A stretch of DNA of 64,000 nucleotides, taken from NCBI GenBank assembly GCA_963789885.1, contig CAWBNB010000029.1:124001-188000 (forward strand). The letters are read 5' to 3'. A model generated the notes under the pieces. It saw only the letters and a list, made by a program, of their open reading frames with translations, was not told the DNA's origin and did no database searches. Shown here piece after piece: positions 38,774 to 47,134 of the stretch; within the stretch, counting starts at the first letter, position 1; the number at the start of each line of letters is the position of its first letter. Made by a program: the position numbers and the translations under genes. Origin of the DNA: DATEDA01 sp963789885 (lineage in GTDB: Bacteria > Pseudomonadota > Gammaproteobacteria > Burkholderiales > SG8-39).

Positions 38774-39775
38774 ATGCTGAGCTCCGAAGCATGTCGTGTC
38801 CGTGGTTTCTTTCGCAGCGCGGCAGCGAGTGTGCTGGTCGCGCTCTTCCCGGCGCTCGCCCACGCACTGGTGATCAACGCCACTTTCACGAACCTGTCGG
38901 CGAGCGCTCAAGCCGAGATCAACTCGGCGATCGCCTTTTACGAGACAAACCTCAGCGATCCCATCACCGTGGATATCGAATTTCACAACATGTCGTCGGG
39001 CCTGGGGCGTAGCGACCTGCACTTTTATTTCTGGACATACCAGAGCTACCGCGCCGCGCTCATCGCGGACGCGACCTCGCCGAACGACGCGATCGCCAAT
39101 GCGACCCTTGGCCCCGGTCCGAACGACCCCATCCTGAACAGCCGGTTCATTACCCTGAAACCCGCCACCGGCAGAGCCGTCGGATTGAATACACCGGGCC
39201 TTGACATCAACCTGCCCGGAACCTGCACGTTCACCGGCGACGGCTGCATCGGCTTGAACGTGGCCGAGACGACGGTCGGTGGCGGAACATACAGCCTGTT
39301 TGCGACCGTACAGCACGAGATCAATGAGATCCTCGGCCTCGGATCGAGCCTGCAGCCGGACGGAACGATCTTTCAGGGTTATATCTCGCCGGAGGATATG
39401 TTCCGTTATGCCGCCCCCGGCGTGCGCAGCTTTGGGGCGAACGGCTGCACCGATCCGCCGCGAGCCTTTTTCTCGATCGACGGTGGCACGACCGACCTGA
39501 ACGAGTTCAACAACTGTGCGAACGGGGGGGACTACGGCGACTGGGTGTCGAACACGCCGTCGCAGGTGCAGGACGCGTTCGCCGGACCCGGCGCGCCGTT
39601 CATGACGCTCACGGATACGGCAGCCGTCGCGCTTGATGTGATCGGCTATACGTTCGCGACGCCTGCGCAAGTCCCTGAGCCCACAAGCGTTCTGCTGCTC
39701 GCAACGGCCCTCGCCGGCATGGCAGCGGTCCGCCGTCGCGGCGCTCGGGCTGTCGTAGACAAGGAACCGGCTTAG
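38774..39775 (+). CDS. PEP-CTERM metalloprotease-like protein (NF038122 type)
   Basis: Exported protein of 333 residues. A signal peptide ends near residue 31 (LAHA). The body has a zinc-protease-like HEINEILGLG (about residues 181-190) and a later DTAAVALDVIGYTF, matching the NF038122 family of putative metalloproteases. The C terminus is a textbook PEP-CTERM sorting signal: VPEPTS, a hydrophobic helix, then RRRGAR. Such proteins are processed by an exosortase at the inner membrane and usually belong to exopolysaccharide-associated surface systems. The exosortase is not in the window. The gene is visibly less GC-rich than its neighbours and has a perfect GGAGGT site. Its substrate is unknown. 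Confidence 0.85.
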   Translation: MLSSEACRVRGFFRSAAASVLVALFPALAHALVINATFTNLSASAQAEINSAIAFYETNLSDPITVDIEFHNMSSGLGRSDLHFYFWTYQSYRAALIADATSPNDAIANATLGPGPNDPILNSRFITLKPATGRAVGLNTPGLDINLPGTCTFTGDGCIGLNVAETTVGGGTYSLFATVQHEINEILGLGSSLQPDGTIFQGYISPEDMFRYAAPGVRSFGANGCTDPPRAFFSIDGGTTDLNEFNNCANGGDYGDWVSNTPSQVQDAFAGPGAPFMTLTDTAAVALDVIGYTFATPAQVPEPTSVLLLATALAGMAAVRRRGARAVVDKEPA

Positions 39776-39903
39776 CGTTCGTTTTGAGTTGACCGCTGCG
39801 ACCTCGGGCAGGCGTGCCTCGCGGCCCGGCCCCTGAATCCGTTCCCCGTTGTTCGCCGAGGCTGAACCGCACGCGCGCACCATTACTCCGCTGCCTGACG
39901 CGC

Positions 39904-39931
39904 GTGACGTCCATCGGACATGTCGTATCAT
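39904..39931 (+). promoter_or_regulatory. Possible promoter of tadA
   Basis: GTGACG (39904-39909), a 16-bp spacer and TATCAT (39926-39931), 29 bp before the preferred tadA GTG. The match is moderate. It supports the downstream start over the longer open frame beginning at 39814. Confidence 0.35.
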
Positions 39932-39960
39932 CGACCGTCACAGGTCGAGCGGGACTGCAG

Positions 39961-40443
39961 GTGGGTGCAAGCGACCAGGACGCGCAATTCATGCGCGCCG
40001 CGCTGGCGGCGGCGGGAGAGGCGGGAGAGCAGGGGGAAGTGCCCGTGGGGGCGGTCGTCGTCGCCGACGGCGCGATCGTCGGGTGCGGATTCAACGCCCC
40101 GATCTCCAAGCACGATCCGAGCGCTCACGCCGAGATCGCCGCGCTGCGCGATGCCGCGGCGAAGCGCGGCAATTACCGTCTTCCCGACTGCGATCTGTAC
40201 GTGACATTGGAACCGTGCGCCATGTGCGCCGGAGCGATCATGCAGGCGCGTATCCGGCGCCTCGTGTTCGGCGCCCCCGACCCGAAAACAGGCGCTTGCG
40301 GTGGCGTAGTCGATCTGTTCGCCGAGCCGAGACTGAACCACCAGACTCTCGTCACGGGCGGCGTGCTTGCAGAAGAGTGCGGCGCGCTCCTGAAGCAGTT
40401 CTTCGCGGAACGCCGGAACGGCGCGCGCAGCACGGAGGCGTGA
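39961..40443 (+). CDS. tadA: tRNA-specific adenosine deaminase TadA
   Basis: Makes inosine at the wobble position of tRNA-Arg(ACG). The protein is about 160 residues from the GTG I chose. The zinc deaminase motifs are HAE at 56-58 and PCAMC at 85-89, with KTGACGGVVDLF next, which is typical of TadA rather than cytosine or guanine deaminases. A longer frame back to 39814 exists but has no family similarity and would cross the candidate promoter. It is followed 7 bp later by a YkuD gene. Confidence 0.92.
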   Translation: MGASDQDAQFMRAALAAAGEAGEQGEVPVGAVVVADGAIVGCGFNAPISKHDPSAHAEIAALRDAAAKRGNYRLPDCDLYVTLEPCAMCAGAIMQARIRRLVFGAPDPKTGACGGVVDLFAEPRLNHQTLVTGGVLAEECGALLKQFFAERRNGARSTEA

Positions 40444-40450
40444 CCCGAGC

Positions 40451-40939
40451 GTGCCGCGCCTTCGCGTTTCGATCCCCGACCAGACTCTGATACTGGCGGA
40501 CGGCCAGGGGAAGGCAGTCCGGACCTACCCGGTCTCGACGGCAACCAACGGCGCCGGCGAGCGCGCAGGCAGCCATTGCACACCGCGGGGCCGTCACATC
40601 GTCCGAGCCAAAATCGGCGCCGGGGCACTCCTCAACACGGTGTTCGTCGGCCGCCGGCCCACGGGCGAGATCTGGAGCGCCGAGCTTGCCGCCCGGCACC
40701 CGAATCGCGACTGGATCCTGACCCGCATCCTCTGGCTCTCGGGCTGCGAGGTCGGCTTCAATCGCCTGGGCGACGTGGACACCATGCGCCGCTACATCTA
40801 TATCCACGGCACCCCGGACACGGTCGAGCTCGGCCAGCCCGGCTCGATCGGCTGCATCCGGATGCGGAACAGCGATCTCGTCGAGCTCTTCGACCTCGTG
40901 CCGGCCGGAACGCCGGTCGAAATCTCAGCGGCTCTCTAG
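40451..40939 (+). CDS. L,D-transpeptidase (YkuD domain) without signal peptide
   Basis: YkuD-fold protein of 162 residues. The catalytic signature is H119-G120 followed by SIGCIRM, with nucleophile C135. Enzymes of this fold cross-link peptidoglycan or attach lipoproteins. The domain begins almost at residue 1 (LRVSIPDQTLILADGQGK), and no signal peptide or membrane anchor is seen from the GTG start, so how it reaches the periplasm is unclear. Its last 15 bp overlap the 3' end of the transglutaminase gene on the other strand. Confidence 0.85.
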   Translation: MPRLRVSIPDQTLILADGQGKAVRTYPVSTATNGAGERAGSHCTPRGRHIVRAKIGAGALLNTVFVGRRPTGEIWSAELAARHPNRDWILTRILWLSGCEVGFNRLGDVDTMRRYIYIHGTPDTVELGQPGSIGCIRMRNSDLVELFDLVPAGTPVEISAAL

Positions 40940-42391
40940 CACCTCGATCCGCGTAGCCCCGATCCACCCGGCGAGCGGCGCGAGATCGCCGAGATTTTCC
41001 CCATAGACGAGCTTGAGGTGGGTGGCGTCAGCGCTCAGCTGGCCGAACATCGGGTCGATGGCGATCCACTGCCCGTCGATCAGGCTCTCGTTCCAGGCGT
41101 GGTAGGCGAAGCCCCCGAGCTCCGCCGAGTACACGAGGCCGTTCGCGACGCGAGTCGGGATCCCGTTCGCGCGGGCAAGCGCGGCGAAGAGGTAGGCGTG
41201 CCCCTGGCACTCTGCGCGCCCGGTCGTCAGAACGTCGAGCGCGGAGAACACGTCCGCCGGCTCCTTGCGGATGTTCCCGCCGATCCAGTCGAGCATGGCC
41301 TGTGCCTGTTCGCGCCCCGTCGGCTTCCCGGCGACGATCGATGCGGCGAGATCCCGGATGCGGGGGTCGGTGCTCGGTGCGGCAACCGAGGGCATCAGGT
41401 CCGCGCGATCCGGCTTCTCGTCCCCCGGGACCGGGACGCTCCGCAGCTCGCACTCCACGGCGGACCCGGCCGGCTGACACTGCTGCCGCAGATCGTTCGG
41501 CGGGAGCGTGCGCGTCGCCGGACTCGTGACCGTGAGCCTCAGGCTCGTCGCCGCACGCGGCGCGGCGATCGGCGTCGCGGTGCGGATCAGCCCGAGGTCG
41601 AGCAGCGCCTCGTCTTGGCCGAGCGCGGCGCGCGCGAGATCGCGTTGCGCACGGCGCTCGTCCTCGAGGCCCGCGATCAGCACCCCGTTCAGCGCGATCT
41701 CGAGCACCGGCCGGCCGAGGCGGTCGATCCAGGTCGTCGTGCGCAGCCCCTCGAGGTCGGTCGCGACCTTCCACGCCTCGCCCTCGAAGAGCGTGCTGCG
41801 CTCGTAGCTTTCCACCCGCTGCTGCACTTCGGCAAGGCGCTGCGATTCGCCGACGTACACCGTGTAGCGGTACTCGGCCCCGGGAGCGAGGCCGCGCACG
41901 AACGGAATCATCCCGATCGCGCTGGCCGGGTAGATCGCCCCGGGCCCCGGGAACGTCTGTTCACTCGTGCGGCCGGCATTGGTCACTTTCACCTGGAGGA
42001 CGCCGTCGCGCCGCGTTCCCGAGAGGACGAGGTCCGAGCCATCGATGTGATAGGCGTATTCGAACGACTCGAGCGCGAAGTCGGCCGTCACCCGGTCGCG
42101 GGCGCGTAGCGCGATGCGCTTGTCGAATCCCATGAACCGCAGGTGAAACGCACTGTCCCCCGCGATCTCGAACGCCTCGCCGCCCTCCGGCGCCGGACGC
42201 ACCGCGACGTGCGCGTACCCGATCTTGTTGCCGTTGAAGACGATCGCGGTCCAGTACTCCTGCCACGGCCACTCGGCAAGGCGGTGTTGCGGCGGGACCG
42301 GGGGCGGCCCTGCATCCTGGAAGTAGCGCCCGGCACAGCCGGCGAGCGCGACTGCGAGGCCGAGGACGACCGCGCCCGCTGCGCGCCGCAT
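40925..42391 (-). CDS. Transglutaminase-like lipoprotein
   Basis: Exported lipoprotein of 488 residues. The signal peptide ends in a lipobox (LAGC). A beta-rich N-terminal region follows to about residue 330. A transglutaminase-like core then has Cys in GRAECQGHAYL, His in FAYHAWNE and Asp in IAIDPMFGQ, a complete catalytic triad. This fold covers bacterial cysteine proteases and peptide cross-linkers, and the substrate is unknown. ATG 42391 gives a good signal peptide; a GTG at 42418 directly after the mtnA stop is the alternative. It is downstream of mtnA on the same strand. Confidence 0.82.
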   Translation of the reverse strand: MRRAAGAVVLGLAVALAGCAGRYFQDAGPPPVPPQHRLAEWPWQEYWTAIVFNGNKIGYAHVAVRPAPEGGEAFEIAGDSAFHLRFMGFDKRIALRARDRVTADFALESFEYAYHIDGSDLVLSGTRRDGVLQVKVTNAGRTSEQTFPGPGAIYPASAIGMIPFVRGLAPGAEYRYTVYVGESQRLAEVQQRVESYERSTLFEGEAWKVATDLEGLRTTTWIDRLGRPVLEIALNGVLIAGLEDERRAQRDLARAALGQDEALLDLGLIRTATPIAAPRAATSLRLTVTSPATRTLPPNDLRQQCQPAGSAVECELRSVPVPGDEKPDRADLMPSVAAPSTDPRIRDLAASIVAGKPTGREQAQAMLDWIGGNIRKEPADVFSALDVLTTGRAECQGHAYLFAALARANGIPTRVANGLVYSAELGGFAYHAWNESLIDGQWIAIDPMFGQLSADATHLKLVYGENLGDLAPLAGWIGATRIEVLESR

Positions 42392-42418
42392 CGCGATCAG
42401 CCTTCGCTCAGTTTTCAC

Positions 42419-43468
42419 TCAGTTTTCAAAGAGGCGCCGGATCCCCTCGGGGGTGACCGGCGAAACGATACCGCGCTCGGTGATGAGCGCGGTGATCAGC
42501 TCGGCGGGCGTCACGTCGAACGCCGGGTTCGCGACCTTGACGCCTTCGGGCGCCCAGCGCTCGCCGCGGAAACCGGTGACCTCGGCGGCGCCGCGCTCCT
42601 CGATCGGGATCGTGCTGCCGTCGGCGAGCTTGAGATCGATCGTCGACAGCGGCGCCGCGACGTAGAACGGGATGCGATGACGTGCGGCGAGCACCGCGAG
42701 CGTGTACGTGCCGATCTTGTTCGCGACGTCGCCGTTTGCCGCCACCCGGTCCGCACCGACGATGACCAGGTCGACGTCTCCGCGCTGCATGAGGTGCCCG
42801 GCCATGCTGTCGGTGACGAGCGTCACCGGAATCTCCTCGCGCACCATCTCCCAGGCGGTCAGCCGCGCACCCTGCAGGTACGGCCGCGTTTCCGTCGCGA
42901 CCACCGACACCCTCTTGCCGTCGTCGCGCGCCGAGCGGACGACGCCGAGCGCCGTCCCATGGCCGGCCGTGGCCAGCGCGCCGGCGTTGCAATGGGTCAT
43001 CACGCGCGCGCCGTCGCTCAGCAGGCCGGCGCCGTGACGTCCGATCGACCGGTTCACCTCGAGATCCTCGGCGTAGATCGCCTCCGCCTCGGCCACGAGC
43101 GTCGCGGCGATTCTCTCGGGCGGCAGATGGCGGGAGGCGTCGAAGGCGCGTCGCATCCGGTCGATCGCCCAGAACAGGTTGACCGCCGTCGGCCGGCTCG
43201 CGCCGAGCTCCACGAACGCGTGCTCGATCGCCCGGTAGAAATCCTCGAGCGAGCCGAAGGTCGGGCGCCCCGCCTCGAGCGCGATCCCGAATGCCGCGGC
43301 GCAGCCGATCGCCGGGGCGCCGCGGACGACCATCTCGCGGATCGCCGCCGCCACTTCGGCCGCCGTTGCACAGCTGATGTACTCGACGCGCTGGGGGAGG
43401 GCACGCTGGTCGAGCAGCTCGACGCGGTCGCGCCGCCAGCGGAGCGTCTCGACGACCTGAGCCGCCAT
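42419..43468 (-). CDS. mtnA: S-methyl-5-thioribose-1-phosphate isomerase
   Basis: Aldose-ketose isomerase of the methionine salvage route, converting methylthioribose-1-phosphate to methylthioribulose-1-phosphate. It also accepts 5-deoxyribose-1-phosphate in some species. The protein has 349 residues. VVRGAPAIGCAAAFG is near the N terminus, the catalytic cysteine is in MTHCNAGALAT and the catalytic Asp in VGADRVAANGD; the NKIGTYTLAVLA motif follows. The ATG at 43468 is preferred over a GTG at 43495. It is downstream of an aldolase/dehydrogenase gene on the same strand. The eIF2B-related fold is shared with initiation factor homologues, but these motifs are MtnA-specific. Confidence 0.92.
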   Translation of the reverse strand: MAAQVVETLRWRRDRVELLDQRALPQRVEYISCATAAEVAAAIREMVVRGAPAIGCAAAFGIALEAGRPTFGSLEDFYRAIEHAFVELGASRPTAVNLFWAIDRMRRAFDASRHLPPERIAATLVAEAEAIYAEDLEVNRSIGRHGAGLLSDGARVMTHCNAGALATAGHGTALGVVRSARDDGKRVSVVATETRPYLQGARLTAWEMVREEIPVTLVTDSMAGHLMQRGDVDLVIVGADRVAANGDVANKIGTYTLAVLAARHRIPFYVAAPLSTIDLKLADGSTIPIEERGAAEVTGFRGERWAPEGVKVANPAFDVTPAELITALITERGIVSPVTPEGIRRLFEN

Positions 43469-43545
43469 CAGATCACGCACCACGCGAGGGGCCACACCCT
43501 CTCGCGCTCCCCAGGATCAGCGCTGCCTTCGGCATCGGCATCTCG

Positions 43546-45519
43546 CTAGATCACCCGCTCGTTCCCGCCGTCCACGGGCAGCTGCGCGCCGGTGGTCTTC
43601 GCGAACAGCGGCCCGCACATCTCGGCGGCAAGCTCCGCGACGTCGCGGCTAGTGACCTCGGTGCGCAGGACATTGTTCGTCTTGTACTGCTCGACGGTCA
43701 TGCCGTAGCGGCCGGCGCGCTCGGCGAGCACTTCGTCGGTCCAGATCCCGGTGTCGAACACCGCGTTCGGATGGAGCGTGTTGATCCGGATCCGCTCCGC
43801 GCCCCACTCGAGCGCCGCGATCCGCGCGAGCTGGCTGAGCGCCGCCTTGGAGGCGGAGTACGCCGCCGCACCCGGCCCCGGGGCCGGCACGTTCTTCGAC
43901 CCGATCACGACGACGCGTCCGCCCTTCGGCGCACGTCCGAGATAGGGGTGGCAGGCGCGCATCAGCAGCAGGTTGGCGTCGAGGTTGACGTTCATCACCT
44001 TCCGCCATTCCTCGGTGCCGAGATCCTTGATGCTGCGCGTCGCCGCGAAGATGCCCGCGTTCAGCACCAGCATGTCCAGCCCCCCGAACACGCGTGCCGC
44101 TCGTTCGATCGCCGCCGCGATCGCGCGCTCGTCGGTGACGTCGCACGCGAGTCCGAGATAGTCGTCCCGATTGTGCAGGCGTTCCACCGCCGGATTGAGA
44201 TCGAGGCCCACGACCGCCGCGCCGCGCGCGAGCAGCGACGCCACCGCCGCCTTGCCGATCCCCGACGCGGCACCGGTCACCCAGGCCACTTCGCCCGCGA
44301 ACTGCGGCGGCTTGCCGGCCTTCTTCAGCTTCGCCTGCTCGAGATCCCAGTACTCGACGTCGAAAATGTCCTGCGCCGGCAGTGCTTCGTAGCGTTCGAG
44401 CGCCTCGGCCCGCAAGATGACGTCGATCGTATGCTCGTAGAGTTCCTCGACGATCTGCGCATCCTTCGCGGTGCGGCCAAGGCTCGCCAGCCCGAAGCGG
44501 GCGTCGAGCACCATCCGCGGCGCCGGGTCCAGGATGACCTTGCGCTCCTTGGCGTTCGGCTCGTGCCGGGCGAAGTACTCGCGGTAGGCCGCAACGAAGC
44601 CGTCGAGGTCGGTGCCGATCATCGGTATCCGCTTGGTGCGGATGACGTGATCCGGCGTCGCCGGCCCCTGCTGCGAGATGCGGGTGACCTCGGGGTGCCG
44701 CGCGAACGCGAGCGTTTGCCCGGTCGTGCGGGTGCGCATGACGAGCGGGAACCCCGCCGCGTCAGAGATGCACCGTCGGAGCTCGGCCAGCTCGACGCCG
44801 CCGATCTCGGGCTCCGCCGGCCGTGCCGGCGTCACCACCTCCCATGCGCGATGCTGTGCGAGATAACGCTCGGCGCGGACGACGAGATCGAGCATGCGCT
44901 CGTAGGACTCGCGCGCGCTCGCCCCGAACGAGAAGATCCCGTGCTTCATCAGGACCACGCCGACCGTCTCCGATGTCGCCCGGCGTGCGTACTCGCGCGC
45001 CACGGCCTGGGCGAGATCGAACCCCGGCATCAGGTACGGAATGGCGACCACCGCCTTGCCGTAGATCTCGCGGATGCGCGCCGCGCCGCCCGGTGTATTG
45101 GTGATGGCGAGGACCGCATCGGCGTGGGTATGATCGACGAACTTGAAGGGCATGCATCCGTGCAGGATCGTCTCGATCGACGGTGCCGGGGCGGATGCGC
45201 GCAGCATGTGCGTGACGAGCTCGTTCACCATGTCCGGGTCGGAGAGCCGGTCGAGGCGAGCGAGCTTGAGCACATGGTCGAGCCGGACCGGCGAGAAGCC
45301 CGCCGGCTCGATCGCTTCGAGATCCCACCCGCTGCCCTTGACGTAGAGGACTTCCAGCTCGTCGCCGAAGCGGTCGCGCTCGGCGATCTTCACCGAGGTG
45401 TTGCCACCACCGTGGAGCACGAGCGACTTGTCGCGTCCGAGCAGACGCGAGGTGTAGACGCGCGCGCCGAGGTCGCCTTCGAAAGCGGCGGCTTCGGCGT
45501 CCTGCCACAGACTCTGCAT
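43546..45519 (-). CDS. Bifunctional class II aldolase / short-chain dehydrogenase
   Basis: Fusion protein of 657 residues. Residues 1 to about 390 form a class II aldolase/adducin domain with HGGGNTS (36-42), SIETILH (114-120) and zinc-ligand HTH (130-132), then MKHGIFSFG. Residues from about 405 form a Rossmann SDR domain with TGAASGIGKAAV and the active-site YSASK. Architecturally it matches RhaD-RhaE rhamnulose-1-phosphate aldolase/lactaldehyde dehydrogenase fusions. No rhamnose kinase, isomerase or transporter is nearby. Adjacent mtnA suggests that the substrate could instead be methylthioribulose-1-phosphate or 5-deoxyribulose-1-phosphate, giving DHAP and an aldehyde handled by the SDR half. 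That is inference. Confidence 0.85.
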   Translation of the reverse strand: MQSLWQDAEAAAFEGDLGARVYTSRLLGRDKSLVLHGGGNTSVKIAERDRFGDELEVLYVKGSGWDLEAIEPAGFSPVRLDHVLKLARLDRLSDPDMVNELVTHMLRASAPAPSIETILHGCMPFKFVDHTHADAVLAITNTPGGAARIREIYGKAVVAIPYLMPGFDLAQAVAREYARRATSETVGVVLMKHGIFSFGASARESYERMLDLVVRAERYLAQHRAWEVVTPARPAEPEIGGVELAELRRCISDAAGFPLVMRTRTTGQTLAFARHPEVTRISQQGPATPDHVIRTKRIPMIGTDLDGFVAAYREYFARHEPNAKERKVILDPAPRMVLDARFGLASLGRTAKDAQIVEELYEHTIDVILRAEALERYEALPAQDIFDVEYWDLEQAKLKKAGKPPQFAGEVAWVTGAASGIGKAAVASLLARGAAVVGLDLNPAVERLHNRDDYLGLACDVTDERAIAAAIERAARVFGGLDMLVLNAGIFAATRSIKDLGTEEWRKVMNVNLDANLLLMRACHPYLGRAPKGGRVVVIGSKNVPAPGPGAAAYSASKAALSQLARIAALEWGAERIRINTLHPNAVFDTGIWTDEVLAERAGRYGMTVEQYKTNNVLRTEVTSRDVAELAAEMCGPLFAKTTGAQLPVDGGNERVI

Positions 45520-45525
45520 CGATCG

Positions 45526-45555
45526 TTCGGGGATGAACCGGGAGCGCCGTATTAT
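45526..45555 (+). promoter_or_regulatory. Possible promoter of the GNAT gene
   Basis: TATTAT (45550-45555) lies 26 bp before the ATG, with a poor -35 (TTCGGG, 45526-45531) at 18-bp spacing. It occupies the gap between the divergent aldolase fusion and the GNAT gene. Confidence 0.3.
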
Positions 45556-45581
45556 AGCGGCCGGTCCCTGCGCGACCGCGA

Positions 45582-46349
45582 ATGAACGACTCGATCTCGA
45601 TCCGGATTCTCGCGTGGCCGGCAGCGCGCGTCGCGGCGATGAGCGTCCGCGAGGCGGTGTTCGTCGTCGAGCAGGGCGTGCCGCCGGAGATCGAGCTCGA
45701 CGAATGGGATCCCGAGTCGGAGCACGCGCTCGCGTTCGAAGCGGACGGTCGGGTGGTGGGAACCGGCCGTCTCCTGCCCGATGGACACGTCGGCCGGATG
45801 GCGGTGCTGCGCGACTGGCGCGGACGTGGCGTGGGCAGCGCGATCCTCTCCGCGCTGGTCGACCGTGCGACGGCGCGCGGGATGGGACGCCTCGTTCTCA
45901 ATGCCCAGACGCACGCGGTCCCGTTCTATGCCCGCCATGGTTTCGCCGCGTTCGGCGAGGAATTCATGGAGGCGGACATCCCCCACATCGCGATGGCGCG
46001 GGAGCTCCTGCTAGCGCTCGAGGCTGAAGCGCTGCCGCACGATCCCGACCTCGCTACCGGTCTCGTCGAACGAGCGCTCGACGAACGATACTTCGCGGTC
46101 GGCACCCACGAGGAGCGCGGTCGACGAGCGCGTGCCATAGCCGTCAGCAACGATCCGCAGGGACGAGAGCCGGCGCTCCCATTCGAGGCTCACCCCGGTG
46201 CTGGGAAGCTCACGGTCGGACGCGAGCCCCGTGTCGTCGAGAATGTCGAGCAGCGCTTCCGCGCTCAGGGTCCCATTCAGGGCTGCGGCGAGCCGCGCCT
46301 TGCCGGACTGCACCTTCGGCCAGTCCACGTCGAGCAGGCTGTTCGATAG
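45582..46349 (+). CDS. GNAT family N-acetyltransferase with abnormal C-terminal extension
   Basis: Acyl-CoA-dependent acetyltransferase of the ElaA-like group. The core spans residues 1 to about 145, with VVGTGRLLPDGHVGRMAVLRDW and the CoA-binding WRGRGVGSAIL, ending HIAMAREL. The open frame then runs about 110 residues further through low-complexity sequence that lies entirely antisense to the NRDE gene (339-bp overlap). A TAG at 46012-46014 in the adjacent frame would end the protein where the family ends, so one extra base near 46005-46010 probably removed the true stop. The real gene is then about 45582-46014. The substrate is unknown. Confidence 0.75.
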   Translation: MNDSISIRILAWPAARVAAMSVREAVFVVEQGVPPEIELDEWDPESEHALAFEADGRVVGTGRLLPDGHVGRMAVLRDWRGRGVGSAILSALVDRATARGMGRLVLNAQTHAVPFYARHGFAAFGEEFMEADIPHIAMARELLLALEAEALPHDPDLATGLVERALDERYFAVGTHEERGRRARAIAVSNDPQGREPALPFEAHPGAGKLTVGREPRVVENVEQRFRAQGPIQGCGEPRLAGLHLRPVHVEQAVR

Positions 46350-46775
46350 GCCATAGACGCCGGACGGAAGGCTGCGCAACTCGCTTTCCCGGTTCGAGAA
46401 ATAGCAGAGCGCGGCACCATCGCCGACGAGGAGACTGAACCCGTTGTACCGGGCCGCCTCGTCGCGCACGCGCTCCAGGTATTCGAGCGGCGGTGTCTGC
46501 GAGCGCAGGAATGCGCTCACGAGCGCGCCGCGCGAGGGCGCATCGGGGCGATTGCTGCCGGGGTCGCGATAGTTCGTGAGCGCGGCGAAGCGTCCAATCC
46601 GCGTGATCCCGAGCCAGGTGCCCTGCTGCTCGAGGTCGCGCCCGGCGAGCACTTGCGGTGCATCGGGCCAGAAGCCCGCCGGTGCAGTCGGCCGCCGGAA
46701 CCATTCGTCGCGGTTCGCCGCGACGACGAGCGGGTAGGCCGAGTGCACGCGGTGGGCGAACAGGATGAGGCACAT
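46011..46775 (-). CDS. NRDE (TANGO2-like) family protein
   Basis: Protein of 254 residues starting MCLILFAH. Cys2 is the presumed N-terminal nucleophile of the Ntn-like family, and the name-giving Asn-Arg-Asp-Glu motif is in AANRDEWFRRPTAPAGFW. GTWLGITRIGRFAALTNYRDP and GVYGLSNSLLDVDWPK also fit. The biochemical function is unsettled, with haem or lipid handling suggested for the eukaryotic member TANGO2. The start at 46775 places Cys at position 2, as the family requires. It is downstream of DUF4936 on the same strand with a 10-bp gap. Confidence 0.88.
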   Translation of the reverse strand: MCLILFAHRVHSAYPLVVAANRDEWFRRPTAPAGFWPDAPQVLAGRDLEQQGTWLGITRIGRFAALTNYRDPGSNRPDAPSRGALVSAFLRSQTPPLEYLERVRDEAARYNGFSLLVGDGAALCYFSNRESELRSLPSGVYGLSNSLLDVDWPKVQSGKARLAAALNGTLSAEALLDILDDTGLASDRELPSTGVSLEWERRLSSLRIVADGYGTRSSTALLVGADREVSFVERSFDETGSEVGIVRQRFSLER

Positions 46776-46785
46776 CGCGCCGCAG

Positions 46786-47067
46786 TCAGTCGGTCGTGAA
46801 TCGCTCGACGTGCCGGGTCGCGCCGGGCGCGAGCAGCTCCTCGAGGCGCGCACTCCCCGCCGCTGCGGCGAGCTCGTGCTCGAAGCGCGCCGGATCGCCG
46901 ACGCCTTCGTAGATTTCCATCCACGTCCCGTCGTCCTCGACCCGCCGGAGCAGGCGGCCTCGAACGCCGGTGGCCTGCGCGAGCGCTGCCTGCATCGCCG
47001 CGACCGCCTCGCGGACCGCTGCCGCTGCGACCGCGCTGCGGTAGTACACGTAGTAACTGCGGCTCAT
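46786..47067 (-). CDS. DUF4936 family protein
   Basis: Small protein of 93 residues starting MSRSYYVYYR, with WMEIYEGVGDP and a FEHEL helix, as in DUF4936. The family is largely restricted to Betaproteobacteria and of unknown function; the fold resembles a ferredoxin-like monooxygenase domain. It sits between ygfZ and the NRDE gene on the same strand. A longer upstream frame is not supported. Confidence 0.78.
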   Translation of the reverse strand: MSRSYYVYYRSAVAAAAVREAVAAMQAALAQATGVRGRLLRRVEDDGTWMEIYEGVGDPARFEHELAAAAGSARLEELLAPGATRHVERFTTD

Positions 47068-47134
47068 ATGGAGGATGCCCCAGCGCCAAACCGCGCTCGG
47101 GGTTGCGCGCCGTTGGGGTGCGGGCCCAGCGGTC

